64,000 nucleotides of DNA, from assembly GCF_018449695.1 (NCBI RefSeq), contig NZ_JAAVUY010000020.1:1-64000 (forward strand), written 5' to 3'. The stretch is from Bradyrhizobium sp. dw_411. GTDB taxonomy: Bacteria > Pseudomonadota > Alphaproteobacteria > Rhizobiales > Xanthobacteraceae. Shown here in pieces: positions 1-7,937 of the stretch; the first letter of the stretch is position 1; each line of letters opens with the position of its first letter. The notes beneath the pieces are model-generated. The model was not told the origin of the DNA. It did no database searches and saw nothing but the letters and a program-made list of their open reading frames with translations. The translations under genes and the position numbers were made by a program.

Positions 1-68
1 ATTGCGATCGCTTGATCGCAGGCCTGCTCGTAACGGCTGATCTCGGGCAGTGCGGCAGTCTCTGACAT
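1..68 (-). CDS. N-terminus of a hypothetical protein, cut by window edge
   Basis: An ATG on the minus strand at 68 opens a frame that stays open to base 1 and begins MSETAALPEISRYEQA. Only about 22 residues are visible, so no domain can be assigned. The fragment resembles the start of small uncharacterised rhizobial proteins, but this is an impression from a short stretch. Confidence 0.4.
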   Translation of the reverse strand, partial: MSETAALPEISRYEQACDQAIA

Positions 69-194
69 GGCAGAATTCCCGGCTTGGAGGACGATAGCAA
101 CAATGTTCCTATTTTGTTCTTTTGGAGTCAAGGCCGCTTGCTCGTCACTGGTCGCGAAATTTTACACAGCCGTGGATTGCTTCGAATCGCCGGC

Positions 195-228
195 ACAAAA
201 AAGTCCCGGCCGATGCCGGGGCTTTAGA
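195..228 (-). terminator. intrinsic terminator of the outer-membrane protein gene
   Basis: Read on the minus strand, a GC-rich stem (GCCCCGGC ... GCCGGGAC) is followed directly by a run of six T. It lies about 40 bases past the stop of the beta-barrel gene at 270, as expected for its terminator. Confidence 0.7.
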
Positions 229-269
229 GAATCTAACCAGACGGTGACCGATCCGGGATCAGTACTCGA

Positions 270-1052
270 TCAATATTTGGCGACCACCGGGCCAGCCCAG
301 TTCCAGTGGTAGTTCACGCCGACGCGGAACAGATTGTCGGTGAGGTGGGTGTTCTGGAAGGTACAGCACCCGGTCGCCGTGTTCTGGAAGTAGCCTTGGC
401 GTCCCAAGTCAGCATAGAGATATTCGAACTTGACGGACCAACTCGGCGCGAAGCCCCACTCGACGCCGAGACCAGCCGTCCACCCCGAAAACGTGTGGCG
501 TTCGATCGCGCCAACGTTGGTCGGGCTGAATTCGTTGATTCTCATATCCGCGAAGGCGCCGCCTGCGGTTCCGTACCACAATACGTTGCCCGTGGGACCG
601 GTGGTAAAGCCGACACGGCCGCGAACCGTTGCGAGCCAGTTCGATTTGATGTTTTCGGTGAATGTGGTGTTGAAGGGTGCGAGCAGATTGGAACTGCCGG
701 TGCGATTGGACCAGGAATCGTCTCCTTCGATGCCGACGACCCAGATGCCCGACTGGTAGCTGCAGCCGAGGGTGCCGCCGACATTGCCGCCGCTGAGGTC
801 GGTATCGTTTTTCGTTGCGCCCGCAGTACCGTTTGCAACACCGTTGTTTGTGCCGTTGCTCACGGAGCGCGAACGACCAACTTCTCCACCGCCGACGGCG
901 CCGATATAGCAGCCAGTCCAGTTATACATCGGCACCACCGGAGGGGCCTTGGTGTAAACCTTGGCTGGCAAATCAGCGGCAGAAGCCGAGCCGATGCCGA
1001 GGAGAGTGCCTGCGGCTACGGCGAGAGAAATAATGAATTTTGAATGGCGCAT
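270..1052 (-). CDS. outer-membrane beta-barrel protein (Omp25/RopB-like)
   Basis: A 260-residue protein with a clear Sec signal peptide (about residues 1-25, cleavage after GSASA) followed by ADLPAKVYTKAPP, a start typical of rhizobial small porin-like proteins. The rest is Gly/Asn-rich with alternating aromatic residues, includes WTGCYIGAVGGG and GLGVEWGFAPSWSVKFEYLYAD, and ends VAKY, an aromatic C-terminal residue as in outer-membrane barrels. It belongs to the 8-strand surface-antigen family (Omp25/Omp31, RopB). The start is supported by AGGGGGAAATACC upstream. It is probably a monocistronic envelope protein; its exact role cannot be read from sequence. Confidence 0.88.
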   Translation of the reverse strand: MRHSKFIISLAVAAGTLLGIGSASAADLPAKVYTKAPPVVPMYNWTGCYIGAVGGGEVGRSRSVSNGTNNGVANGTAGATKNDTDLSGGNVGGTLGCSYQSGIWVVGIEGDDSWSNRTGSSNLLAPFNTTFTENIKSNWLATVRGRVGFTTGPTGNVLWYGTAGGAFADMRINEFSPTNVGAIERHTFSGWTAGLGVEWGFAPSWSVKFEYLYADLGRQGYFQNTATGCCTFQNTHLTDNLFRVGVNYHWNWAGPVVAKY

Positions 1053-1189
1053 GGTATTTCCCCCTAATTGAAGATTCGAAAAAATCTGGCGCAGAAATAT
1101 CGCGAAATATCAGTCTTTGAAGCTGCAAAATGGTCGCAGCGTTTCGATTTTGCGCGACTGTGATCAAAAGGCTGCAATTGGCAGCAATT

Positions 1190-1293
1190 AGAGCGTTTTT
1201 GAGCGAAGTGGATACCGGTTCGCGTGAAGAAAACGCGTCAAAACAAAAGATTAGAGCCCGGTTCTGATTCAATCAGAACCGATAAGGCTCTAG
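1190..1293. repeat. intergenic palindromic repeat, family A copy 1
   Basis: Contains GAGCGAAGTGGATACCGGTT, then GAAAACGCGTCAAAACAAAA, and ends in a perfect hairpin built on GGTTCTGATT/AATCAGAACC. Related copies lie at 7841, 41837, 44918 and 45518. The rest of 1053-1399 holds only the promoter side of the outer-membrane protein gene and no further gene that I can see. Confidence 0.8.
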
Positions 1294-1399
1294 AATCCTT
1301 ATTAGAAGACTTATAAGTGCACTTTTGGACGGTTCCTCTGGAACGAAATGCCGGTTCCCGCGTGATCTTCGCGGGGCTGGACTTTTTTTGTGGGGAACA

Positions 1400-1588
1400 A
1401 TGGTCAGTAAAAACTATCTGACGCGTCAGGCGATGACGCTCGTCAAATTCGCTCAATCGACTTCGGACCCCCGGCTTTTGACGGCGTTGGTCGAGAAGGC
1501 AACCGCACTCAAATTGCAGGCCGACGAGACAAGGCCGCGATCCGATCTCAGTCCGAAGGCTCCGGACGTCGAATCCCCAACCAATTAA
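1400..1588 (+). CDS. small hypothetical protein (62 aa)
   Basis: The frame begins MVSKNYLTRQAMTLVKFAQ after TGTGGGGAACA, giving a fair Shine-Dalgarno; an in-frame ATG at 1325 would add 25 unconvincing residues and is not used. The product is a short soluble, mostly helical protein (VKFAQSTSDPRLLTALVEKA) with a Pro/Ser-rich tail. I recognise no family. It is flanked by a repeat upstream and a convergent histidine kinase downstream, so it is likely transcribed alone. Confidence 0.6.
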   Translation: MVSKNYLTRQAMTLVKFAQSTSDPRLLTALVEKATALKLQADETRPRSDLSPKAPDVESPTN

Positions 1589-1630
1589 AGCAACGGCCAC
1601 CTTGCCCGGCAGAGCGCACCGATCCTGGCG

Positions 1631-2803
1631 TCAGCGCAGCGGCATCTTGAATGTGAAACGCGTCTCGTGCTGCGATGACATCACGTCGATGGTTCCATCA
1701 TGGGCGCGGGCGATTTCGGACGCGATGTAGAGCCCCAGTCCAAGGCCTTGATGGGTGTCCTGTGCCGACATGCGATGGAAGGGCTGAAACAGCCTCTCCA
1801 TCGCATCGGCCGGGATCGGTTCGCCGGAATTGGCGACCGATAATTCGAACGCGCCATCGGTGGTCGTCGCGCGAACGCGGACCGGTGTTGCCGCGCTGCC
1901 ATGGGTGACCGAATTGCCGAGCAGGTTGGAAAACAATTGCGCGATACGCACGGCGTCGCAATCGACCTGTTCGGTCAAATCGAACTCGGCCTCGATTTTC
2001 CGCTCCGGCGTGCTGGCACGAAGTTCTGCGATCACGTGCGTTAGAACCGGCGCCAATGGCTGAGGCAGGCGGCGCAGCGGAATCCCGCCGCCGAGGCGGC
2101 CGCGCGCGAAATCCAGCACATTGTCGATCAGCGCCGACATCCGCGCCACGCTGGTGCGCATCAATCCGAGAATTTCGTCCGCTGCGTCCTTTGAATTCGT
2201 CTTCGCAAGGATTTTCGTGCCGGCCGCAATTGACGCGAGTGGATTGCGCAAATCATGCCCGAGCACCGCGATGAACTGCTCGCGCAGTTCCGAGGTTTCG
2301 CGCTCGCTGAGCAGCGTGGCTTCGCTGGCGGCCACCCGGTCGACCGCCTCGAGATGGGTCGCGATCAGTTCCGCGAACAATTTGAACATGCCGACGGTTT
2401 GCGGGGTGTTGAGGCGCGCCGGCTGGGGATCGATCGCGCACAGGGTGCCGAAGAAAGTTCCGTCGCTGAGCACGATCGGCATCGAGATGTAGCTTTGAAA
2501 GCCGTATTGCGCCGGCGTGTGGTGCCCGCAAAAGGCGGCATCTTCGGCGACATGGTCGATTACGACGGCTTCATGGCTCTTGCGGATCTCGTGGCAAATG
2601 GTGGTTTCGACCACCAGCTCCCCACCCGGCGCCAGGCCGAACCCAATTTCGTCGCGCGAAGCGCAGCAGATCCATCGCTGCTCGGTGACGCGCGCCACCG
2701 CGGCGAAACCCATGCCGGTCGACCGGCAGACAACTTCAAGAATGCGCGGAACTGCCGAGATACCCTGCACGGCAGCGATATCCGCGCTGAAGTCGGTCGC
2801 CAT
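1631..2803 (-). CDS. GAF-domain sensor histidine kinase
   Basis: 390 residues without a signal peptide or membrane span, hence a cytoplasmic sensor. Residues about 15-160 form a GAF-type sensor (ISMPIVLSDGTFFGTLCAIDP is the classic GAF C-terminal core). A HisKA domain follows with the phospho-acceptor motif VLGHDLRNPLASI near residue 182, then a HATPase domain with an N-box (LLGNSVTHGS) and a glycine box (GLGLGLYIASEIARAHDG). No receiver domain and no adjacent response regulator gene were found, so it is an orphan kinase. The ligand of the GAF domain is unknown. Confidence 0.92.
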   Translation of the reverse strand: MATDFSADIAAVQGISAVPRILEVVCRSTGMGFAAVARVTEQRWICCASRDEIGFGLAPGGELVVETTICHEIRKSHEAVVIDHVAEDAAFCGHHTPAQYGFQSYISMPIVLSDGTFFGTLCAIDPQPARLNTPQTVGMFKLFAELIATHLEAVDRVAASEATLLSERETSELREQFIAVLGHDLRNPLASIAAGTKILAKTNSKDAADEILGLMRTSVARMSALIDNVLDFARGRLGGGIPLRRLPQPLAPVLTHVIAELRASTPERKIEAEFDLTEQVDCDAVRIAQLFSNLLGNSVTHGSAATPVRVRATTTDGAFELSVANSGEPIPADAMERLFQPFHRMSAQDTHQGLGLGLYIASEIARAHDGTIDVMSSQHETRFTFKMPLR

Positions 2804-2908
2804 GATCCGCTTTCTATGAGTGTCTCGAAGAAACGCTAGCGCAGGCCCGACGACGAGTCGAGAAATCCGTCATGCGGGAACCGCAACGGCGCCAAAGCTG
2901 CGTCAAAT

Positions 2909-3115
2909 CTACGCAATGATATCCGGCGTGATCTGGTCTTCGATGAAGGCAATGCGGTCGCGCAGTTGCAGCTTGCGCTTCTTTAGCCGCTGCAGCCGCA
3001 GCAAATCCGGCGCCGGGGATTGATGCAGCGCATCGATCGCCGCGTCGAGATCGCGGTGCTCCTGTTGCAGCCTTGCAAGCTCGGCTTCGAGCTCGCGCTC
3101 ATCTTCGTCGGTCAT
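2909..3115 (-). CDS. YdcH/DUF465 family small protein
   Basis: 68 residues, strongly charged and helical, with the family pattern LARLQQEHRDLDAAI followed by LQRLKKRKLQLRDRI. DUF465 proteins are short antiparallel coiled coils of unknown function. It is transcribed in the same direction as the kinase at 1631 and lies about 100 bases upstream of it. A second member lies on the opposite strand at 3388. Confidence 0.85.
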   Translation of the reverse strand: MTDEDERELEAELARLQQEHRDLDAAIDALHQSPAPDLLRLQRLKKRKLQLRDRIAFIEDQITPDIIA

Positions 3116-3387
3116 GATCTATGTTAGCCGGAAAACGCGGATGAGATGGACAGGTTGCGGAAGCCGAAGCCCGAATATCGTCCCTGCCGGGCCGGTCCGC
3201 AAGCTGGAGCGGACGGCCGTCTGGAGCGATCTTCGGGTTCGATACATAGCACGGTTCCATACTCACGATTCGTTACAGATACTGCCGAAATATGAGGACG
3301 CCATTTTCAATACCCATCGACAGATTCGGCGACTTGTGTACACTCACTTGTCCGGACTGAGGTCTCATCCAACGGAGGAGGTTTCGT

Positions 3388-3573
3388 ATGGCAATTCAGG
3401 CGCATCTCGTTGAACTGGAACGCAAACACAAGGTTCTTGAAAACGAATTGCACGAAGCTCTCGTGCACCTGTCAACGGACGATCTGCAAATTGTCGAGTT
3501 AAAGCGCCGGAAATTGATGGTAAAAGACGAGATCGAGCGGTTGAGACATACCGCAAGTGAAACCATCCACTAG
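3388..3573 (+). CDS. YdcH/DUF465 family small protein
   Basis: 61 residues beginning MAIQAHLVELERKHKVLE, with the two-helix DUF465 pattern (LERKHKVLENELHEA ... IVELKRRKLMVKDEIERL). The start is fixed by a strong GGAGGAGGTTTCGT site. It diverges from the other DUF465 gene, with 272 bases between them that hold both promoters. Function unknown; such proteins often occur in several copies per alphaproteobacterial genome. Confidence 0.88.
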   Translation: MAIQAHLVELERKHKVLENELHEALVHLSTDDLQIVELKRRKLMVKDEIERLRHTASETIH

Positions 3574-3658
3574 CAAATACAAGCCAGCCGCCATCATGAT
3601 CCGCAATCGGGTCGGCGCATCGCGCCACCCAATGATGGCGTGAGCTGTGCTTTGCTGA

Positions 3659-3716
3659 ATTAGCTTGCCGTTTTAGCTTGCCGTTTTTCCTGGTGCCGTT
3701 TTTCTTGCCGTTCCCG
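3659..3716. repeat. short tandem repeats of CTTGCCGTTTT type
   Basis: Between the DUF465 gene and the flavoprotein the unit TAGCTTGCCGTTTT occurs twice in tandem, followed by two degenerate units (CTGGTGCCGTTTTT, CTTGCCGTTCC) and the small palindrome CTTGCCGTTCCCGGCAAG. The T-tracts after GC-rich units resemble worn terminators. Confidence 0.6.
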
Positions 3717-3752
3717 GCAAGACGCGCGTCAACAAGTCACGCCTCAAGATGT

Positions 3753-4856
3753 TCATGCCTCAGCGAGTTCGCCGACATAGCCGGCGATCGCCAGGGACGA
3801 TGTCAGCCCCGGCGATTCTATACCGAACAGGTTGATCAGCCCGCCGATGCCATGATCGCGGGGCCCCTGGATCAGGAAATCCTGCACTGCAACCGCCGGC
3901 GGCACGATTTTCGGCCGCATGCCCGAATAGCTCGGCATCAGCGCGCCGTCCGGCAATGTCGGCCAATAGCGCCGGATCGCCGGATAAAATCTCTCCGCCC
4001 GCGCCGGATCGACGGCGTAATCGATGCTATCGACCCATTCCACGTCAGGACCGAACCGCGCCTGTCCTGCCAAATCGAGGGTGAGGTGCACGCCGAGGCC
4101 GCCGGGCTCGGGCACCGGATAGATCAGGTGCGAGAACGGCGCCCGGGCGCTGCAACTGAAATAATTGCCCTTGGCCAGATAGGCCGGCGGGATCAGATCG
4201 ATCGGCATGCCGTCGATGCTGCGCGCAACCGCAGGGGCGCCAAGTCCCGCGGCGTTGATCAAAAGCCGGCATTCTAGCGACATCGGTGCGTCGCCGCCGG
4301 CATCGATCTCGATCCGACCCTCGCGTGCCCTGGCGGCCAATAACGGGGTGTGAAAGGCAAAGGCCGCGCCCGCATCTTCGGCCTCGCCGCGCAACGCCAG
4401 CATATAGGCGTGGCTGTCGATAATGCCGGTGGAGGGTGAGAGTAGGGCGGCGTCGCAATTCAACGCCGGCTCCAGCGCGCGGGCGGCATCGCCGTCGAGC
4501 GTTTGCAGATCGGTCACGCCATTGGCTTCGGCGTGCGCCTTGATCGATTGCAGCTTTGCGGTTTCGGTTGATGTCGTTGCGACGATCAGCTTGCCGCAAT
4601 TGCGATGCGGAATGCCGTGCTCCGCGCAATATCGATAGAGCGCTCGCTTGCCGTCGACGCACATCCGCGCCATCAGGCTGCCCGCCTTGTAATAGATGCC
4701 GGCGTGGATCACCTCGCTGTTGCGCGACGAGGTGATGGTGCCGATGCCTTCAGCCGCCTCCAGGATGATGACCTCGCGGCCGGCCTGCGCCAGCCGCCGC
4801 GCGATCGCGAGACCGATCACGCCCGCACCGATAACAACACACTCGACTTTATCCAT
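3753..4856 (-). CDS. FAD-dependent oxidoreductase, L-2-hydroxyglutarate dehydrogenase-like
   Basis: 367 residues of the DAO (D-amino-acid oxidase) fold. The N-terminus has the dinucleotide motif VVIGAGVIGLAIARRLA, followed by SSRNSEVIHAGIYY, which is characteristic of the L2HGDH/LhgO branch. KGNYF and GLGVHLTLDLAGQARFGPD match the family, and the C-terminal FAD-closing segment is NLFGIESPGLTSSLAIAGYV. It would oxidise an L-2-hydroxyacid with electrons passed to a quinone or flavoprotein. No partner gene is adjacent. The 293 bases upstream hold no gene that I can see. Confidence 0.85.
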   Translation of the reverse strand: MDKVECVVIGAGVIGLAIARRLAQAGREVIILEAAEGIGTITSSRNSEVIHAGIYYKAGSLMARMCVDGKRALYRYCAEHGIPHRNCGKLIVATTSTETAKLQSIKAHAEANGVTDLQTLDGDAARALEPALNCDAALLSPSTGIIDSHAYMLALRGEAEDAGAAFAFHTPLLAARAREGRIEIDAGGDAPMSLECRLLINAAGLGAPAVARSIDGMPIDLIPPAYLAKGNYFSCSARAPFSHLIYPVPEPGGLGVHLTLDLAGQARFGPDVEWVDSIDYAVDPARAERFYPAIRRYWPTLPDGALMPSYSGMRPKIVPPAVAVQDFLIQGPRDHGIGGLINLFGIESPGLTSSLAIAGYVGELAEA

Positions 4857-5149
4857 TCGCCGTTCGGATCCGGAATTGTTGGCTGTTCGGCCCCGCGCGT
4901 TTGTCGGAACCTTGATGCCCGTTAAGGAGCAAATGTGCGCTGACTAACGCTTTGGTTGCAATGCTGGTTTTCGTACAACCCGTTGGATTTGTTTCGGAAC
5001 TTTTCCCAATCGGATTATTAGTGAAGCATTAATCATGTCAGGGCAATTGCCGTAATTTTGAATAGCATTTTCGATTGGCAGGGGTACGCGTTTACCCGAT
5101 CCAAACCCGTGAAGCCAGACACTCCAGCGCAGAAATCCGCAGGTGACTG

Positions 5150-7840
5150 ATGGCTGGCAATAATTGGCAGGCGGGCGGCTTGGTATCGATCCCGAGGCAG
5201 GCCGTGCTGTGCCTGGTTGCTACCGCTGTGCCATTCGGAGCCGCCTTGGCATGGTCCGATGACTCGCCGGCGGCGAGTTTTATCGGTCCGGTCGATCCCA
5301 ATGTGGTCGGGGAATTGCTGATCGGCTGCATCGTGGTCTGTGCGTTCCTGGCATCGGTCGCGCTGTGGATATTTTCCTTGCTGAACAGGGCCAAGGGTTC
5401 GCGGCTGCGCCGCAATGCCTTCATCAGTTCCGCCCTGAACCACCTTAACCAGGGCGTGGTGATGACCGATCCGAAAAAGCGGATCGTGTTTTGCAACGAT
5501 CGCTATCTCGAAATCTATGGCCTGGCTCGTTCGGACATCACCGAGAACATGACCGGGCCCGGACTCGCTGAACTGCGGCGCGCGCGCGGTACCCTCGACG
5601 TCAGCGTCGAGGATTTCTATGGCCGGGCCGGCAGGTCGGAAGGCCTCGTAACCGAATTGCCCGGCGGACGATCCGTGCTGGTAAAGTATTTTGTGCTGCC
5701 CAATGGCGGTTCGGTGGCGACGCATGAGGATTGCAGCGCCCAACGCGAACTTTCGCGGCAACTCGCATCGACCAAGCAGTTCCTGGAAACGGTGCTCGAG
5801 AACATTCCGGTCTGCGTGGCCGCCAAGAACATCGAGGATGGTCGTTACATCTATGCCAACCGCGCGTTCGAACGCTTCTCGCGGTTTTCCCGCGACAGTA
5901 TCATCGGCAAGCGCGCCGACGAAATCTTCCGGCCCGACACGGCGGCAGGCATCGAGGCAGCGGACCAGGCCGCGATCAATTCGCCTGAAAGCCAATACCG
6001 CAACGAATTCGTGGTCGAGCGCGGTTCGCAGAAGCGCGTGCTGGCGAGCAATCGCGTGCTCGCGCGCAACGACAAGGACCAGCCGGAATTTTTGATCGCC
6101 TTGTTCGACGATGTCACCGAACGCCGGTCGCTGTCCCATGAACTGGAAGGCACCAAGAAATTTCTCGAGCTTGTGGTCGACAACATTCCGGTTTCGCTGA
6201 TCGTCGAGCGGGTCAGCGACGGCCGATATCTCCTGGCCAACCGCAGCGCCGAGACCATCCTCAACCGGCGCCGCGAAGACGCCACAGGCCTCACCGCTGC
6301 GGATATCTTCAATCCGCGGGAAGCCAAGCTGATCATCGCGCGCGACGAAGCGGCGATCAGGAAGCGCGGTCTGCTTGCCGAGGAACACCCGATCAGCACC
6401 AAGGACGGGTTGCGGCTGTTCCTGACCCGCCGCATGACGGTGCTCGACGACAACGGCGAACCGCAATATCTGATCAAGACCCATGAAGACGTCACCGACC
6501 GCCGCCAGACGGAGTCGCGGATGGCGCATATGGCGTATCATGATGGTCTGACCGATCTGCCGAACCGCGCGGCCTTCCTGCAGGCGCTGGCGCAGATGAT
6601 CGAAGCCTGTGAAGGCAGCAATGAGGAATTCGCGGTGCTGTCGATCGATCTCGACGGCCTGAAGGAAATCAACGACGTGTTCGGCCACGCGATCGGCGAC
6701 AAATTGCTGATCGAAGTGGGGCGCCGGCTGCAGACTTCGGCGCGCGGCGGCGTGGTGGCCCGGCTCAGCGGTGACGAATTCGGGTTGATCATCGACGGCA
6801 AGCAGCCCGTCGCGGGGGTCATGCTGGCTGAAAAGCTCGCCGAAGCGCTGGCCGAAGAGTTCGTGATCGACGGCAAATCGGTTCGCACCGGCGTCACCAC
6901 CGGCATCTCGATTTTCCCGCATAATGGCGTCGATGCCGCCTCGCTGCTGGCCAATGCTGGCGCAGCGCTGTTTCGCGCCAAGGCGAAGTCGCGCGGCTCG
7001 ATCTCCATCTATGAACCGGAGATGGACCAGCAGATTCGCGATCGCCGCGTGCTGCACCAGGATCTCTCGGTCGCGATCAGGAACGGCGAACTCTCGCTAT
7101 ATTATCAACCGCAGGCGATGGCGCGCGACACCGTCGCCGCCAGCGAAATCATCGGCTTCGAGGCGCTGGCGCGATGGCTGCATCCGGTGCGCGGTTTCGT
7201 TCCGCCCGGTGATTTCATTCCGATCGCGGAAGAAAGCGGCCTGATCGTCGCGATGGGCGAATGGATCCTGCGCGAAGCCTGCCGGGAGGCCGCGTCGTGG
7301 CCGCTGCCGCTGCAGATCGCGGTCAACCTGTCGCCGGCGCAGTTCATGCACGGCGATCTCGTCGGCCTGGTGCATTCCATCCTGCTCGAAACCGGCCTCG
7401 CGCCGGACCGGCTCGAACTGGAAATCACCGAGGGCGTGCTGATCGAGGATTTCGATCGCGGTCTGGCGCTGCTGCGGCGGCTGAAGGCGCTCGGCGTGCG
7501 GATCTCCATGGACGATTTCGGCAGCGGTTATTCCTCGCTGAGCTATCTGCAGGCGTTCCCGTTCGACAAGATCAAGATCGATCGCGCGTTCGTCATGAAT
7601 CTCGGGCGCAGTCCGCAATCGGCCGCGATCGTCCGGGCGGTGATCGGCCTTGGCCATGGCCTCGAAATGTCGATCGTCGCCGAGGGCGTGGAAACCCAGG
7701 AACAGCTCGGTTTCCTCGCTGATGTGGGCTGCGACGCGGTGCAGGGTTACTATATCGGCAGGCCGCTGCCGATCGGACAGTATGCCGCGCTGGTCGGCAA
7801 CAACGACGGCGCCGTGAAGCCCGCGCGCAAGATCGGCTGA
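5150..7840 (+). CDS. membrane PAS-GGDEF-EAL cyclic-di-GMP protein
   Basis: 896 residues. Two N-terminal membrane spans (about 10-30 and 60-85) enclose a short periplasmic loop. Three PAS-type modules follow (about 95-215, 220-330 and 345-450; the last two share the repeats LENIP/VDNIP and GRYIYANRAFE/GRYLLANRSAE). A GGDEF domain has the site as SGDEF without an RxxD inhibitory site, and a C-terminal EAL domain is intact: FEALARWLHP, VNLSP, ITEGVL, MDDFGSGYSSL, IKIDRAF, EGVET. Both synthesis and hydrolysis of cyclic-di-GMP are possible from the motifs; phosphodiesterase activity is the safer prediction. The signal sensed is unknown. A long antisense frame over it is a codon-bias shadow. Confidence 0.95.
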   Translation: MAGNNWQAGGLVSIPRQAVLCLVATAVPFGAALAWSDDSPAASFIGPVDPNVVGELLIGCIVVCAFLASVALWIFSLLNRAKGSRLRRNAFISSALNHLNQGVVMTDPKKRIVFCNDRYLEIYGLARSDITENMTGPGLAELRRARGTLDVSVEDFYGRAGRSEGLVTELPGGRSVLVKYFVLPNGGSVATHEDCSAQRELSRQLASTKQFLETVLENIPVCVAAKNIEDGRYIYANRAFERFSRFSRDSIIGKRADEIFRPDTAAGIEAADQAAINSPESQYRNEFVVERGSQKRVLASNRVLARNDKDQPEFLIALFDDVTERRSLSHELEGTKKFLELVVDNIPVSLIVERVSDGRYLLANRSAETILNRRREDATGLTAADIFNPREAKLIIARDEAAIRKRGLLAEEHPISTKDGLRLFLTRRMTVLDDNGEPQYLIKTHEDVTDRRQTESRMAHMAYHDGLTDLPNRAAFLQALAQMIEACEGSNEEFAVLSIDLDGLKEINDVFGHAIGDKLLIEVGRRLQTSARGGVVARLSGDEFGLIIDGKQPVAGVMLAEKLAEALAEEFVIDGKSVRTGVTTGISIFPHNGVDAASLLANAGAALFRAKAKSRGSISIYEPEMDQQIRDRRVLHQDLSVAIRNGELSLYYQPQAMARDTVAASEIIGFEALARWLHPVRGFVPPGDFIPIAEESGLIVAMGEWILREACREAASWPLPLQIAVNLSPAQFMHGDLVGLVHSILLETGLAPDRLELEITEGVLIEDFDRGLALLRRLKALGVRISMDDFGSGYSSLSYLQAFPFDKIKIDRAFVMNLGRSPQSAAIVRAVIGLGHGLEMSIVAEGVETQEQLGFLADVGCDAVQGYYIGRPLPIGQYAALVGNNDGAVKPARKIG

Positions 7841-7926
7841 AGCTTCGGTTCTGAACCGAAGCTTTATTTTTTGTTTGACGCGTTTTCCTGACGCGAACCG
7901 GTGCCCCCGTCACTTGAAAACGCTAT
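7841..7926. repeat. palindromic repeat family A copy 2, also a likely terminator
   Basis: Starts right after the stop codon at 7840 with the near-perfect palindrome AGCTTCGGTTC/GAACCGAAGCT followed by TTATTTTTTG, a good intrinsic terminator for the upstream gene. It continues with TTGACGCGTTTTCCTGACGC and CGAACCGGTG, i.e. the family A body in reverse orientation. Confidence 0.75.
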
Positions 7927-7937
7927 AGCTCTCCGTA

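Noticed and set aside
306..1043. 245-codon plus-strand frame opposite the outer-membrane protein
   Set aside because: The minus strand has a signal peptide, ribosome site and terminator; this frame has none.
5033..7057. 674-codon minus-strand frame opposite the PAS-GGDEF-EAL gene
   Set aside because: Antisense shadow in a high-GC coding region: no ribosome site, composition rich in Arg/His/Asp from complementing codons, and the plus strand has unambiguous domains.
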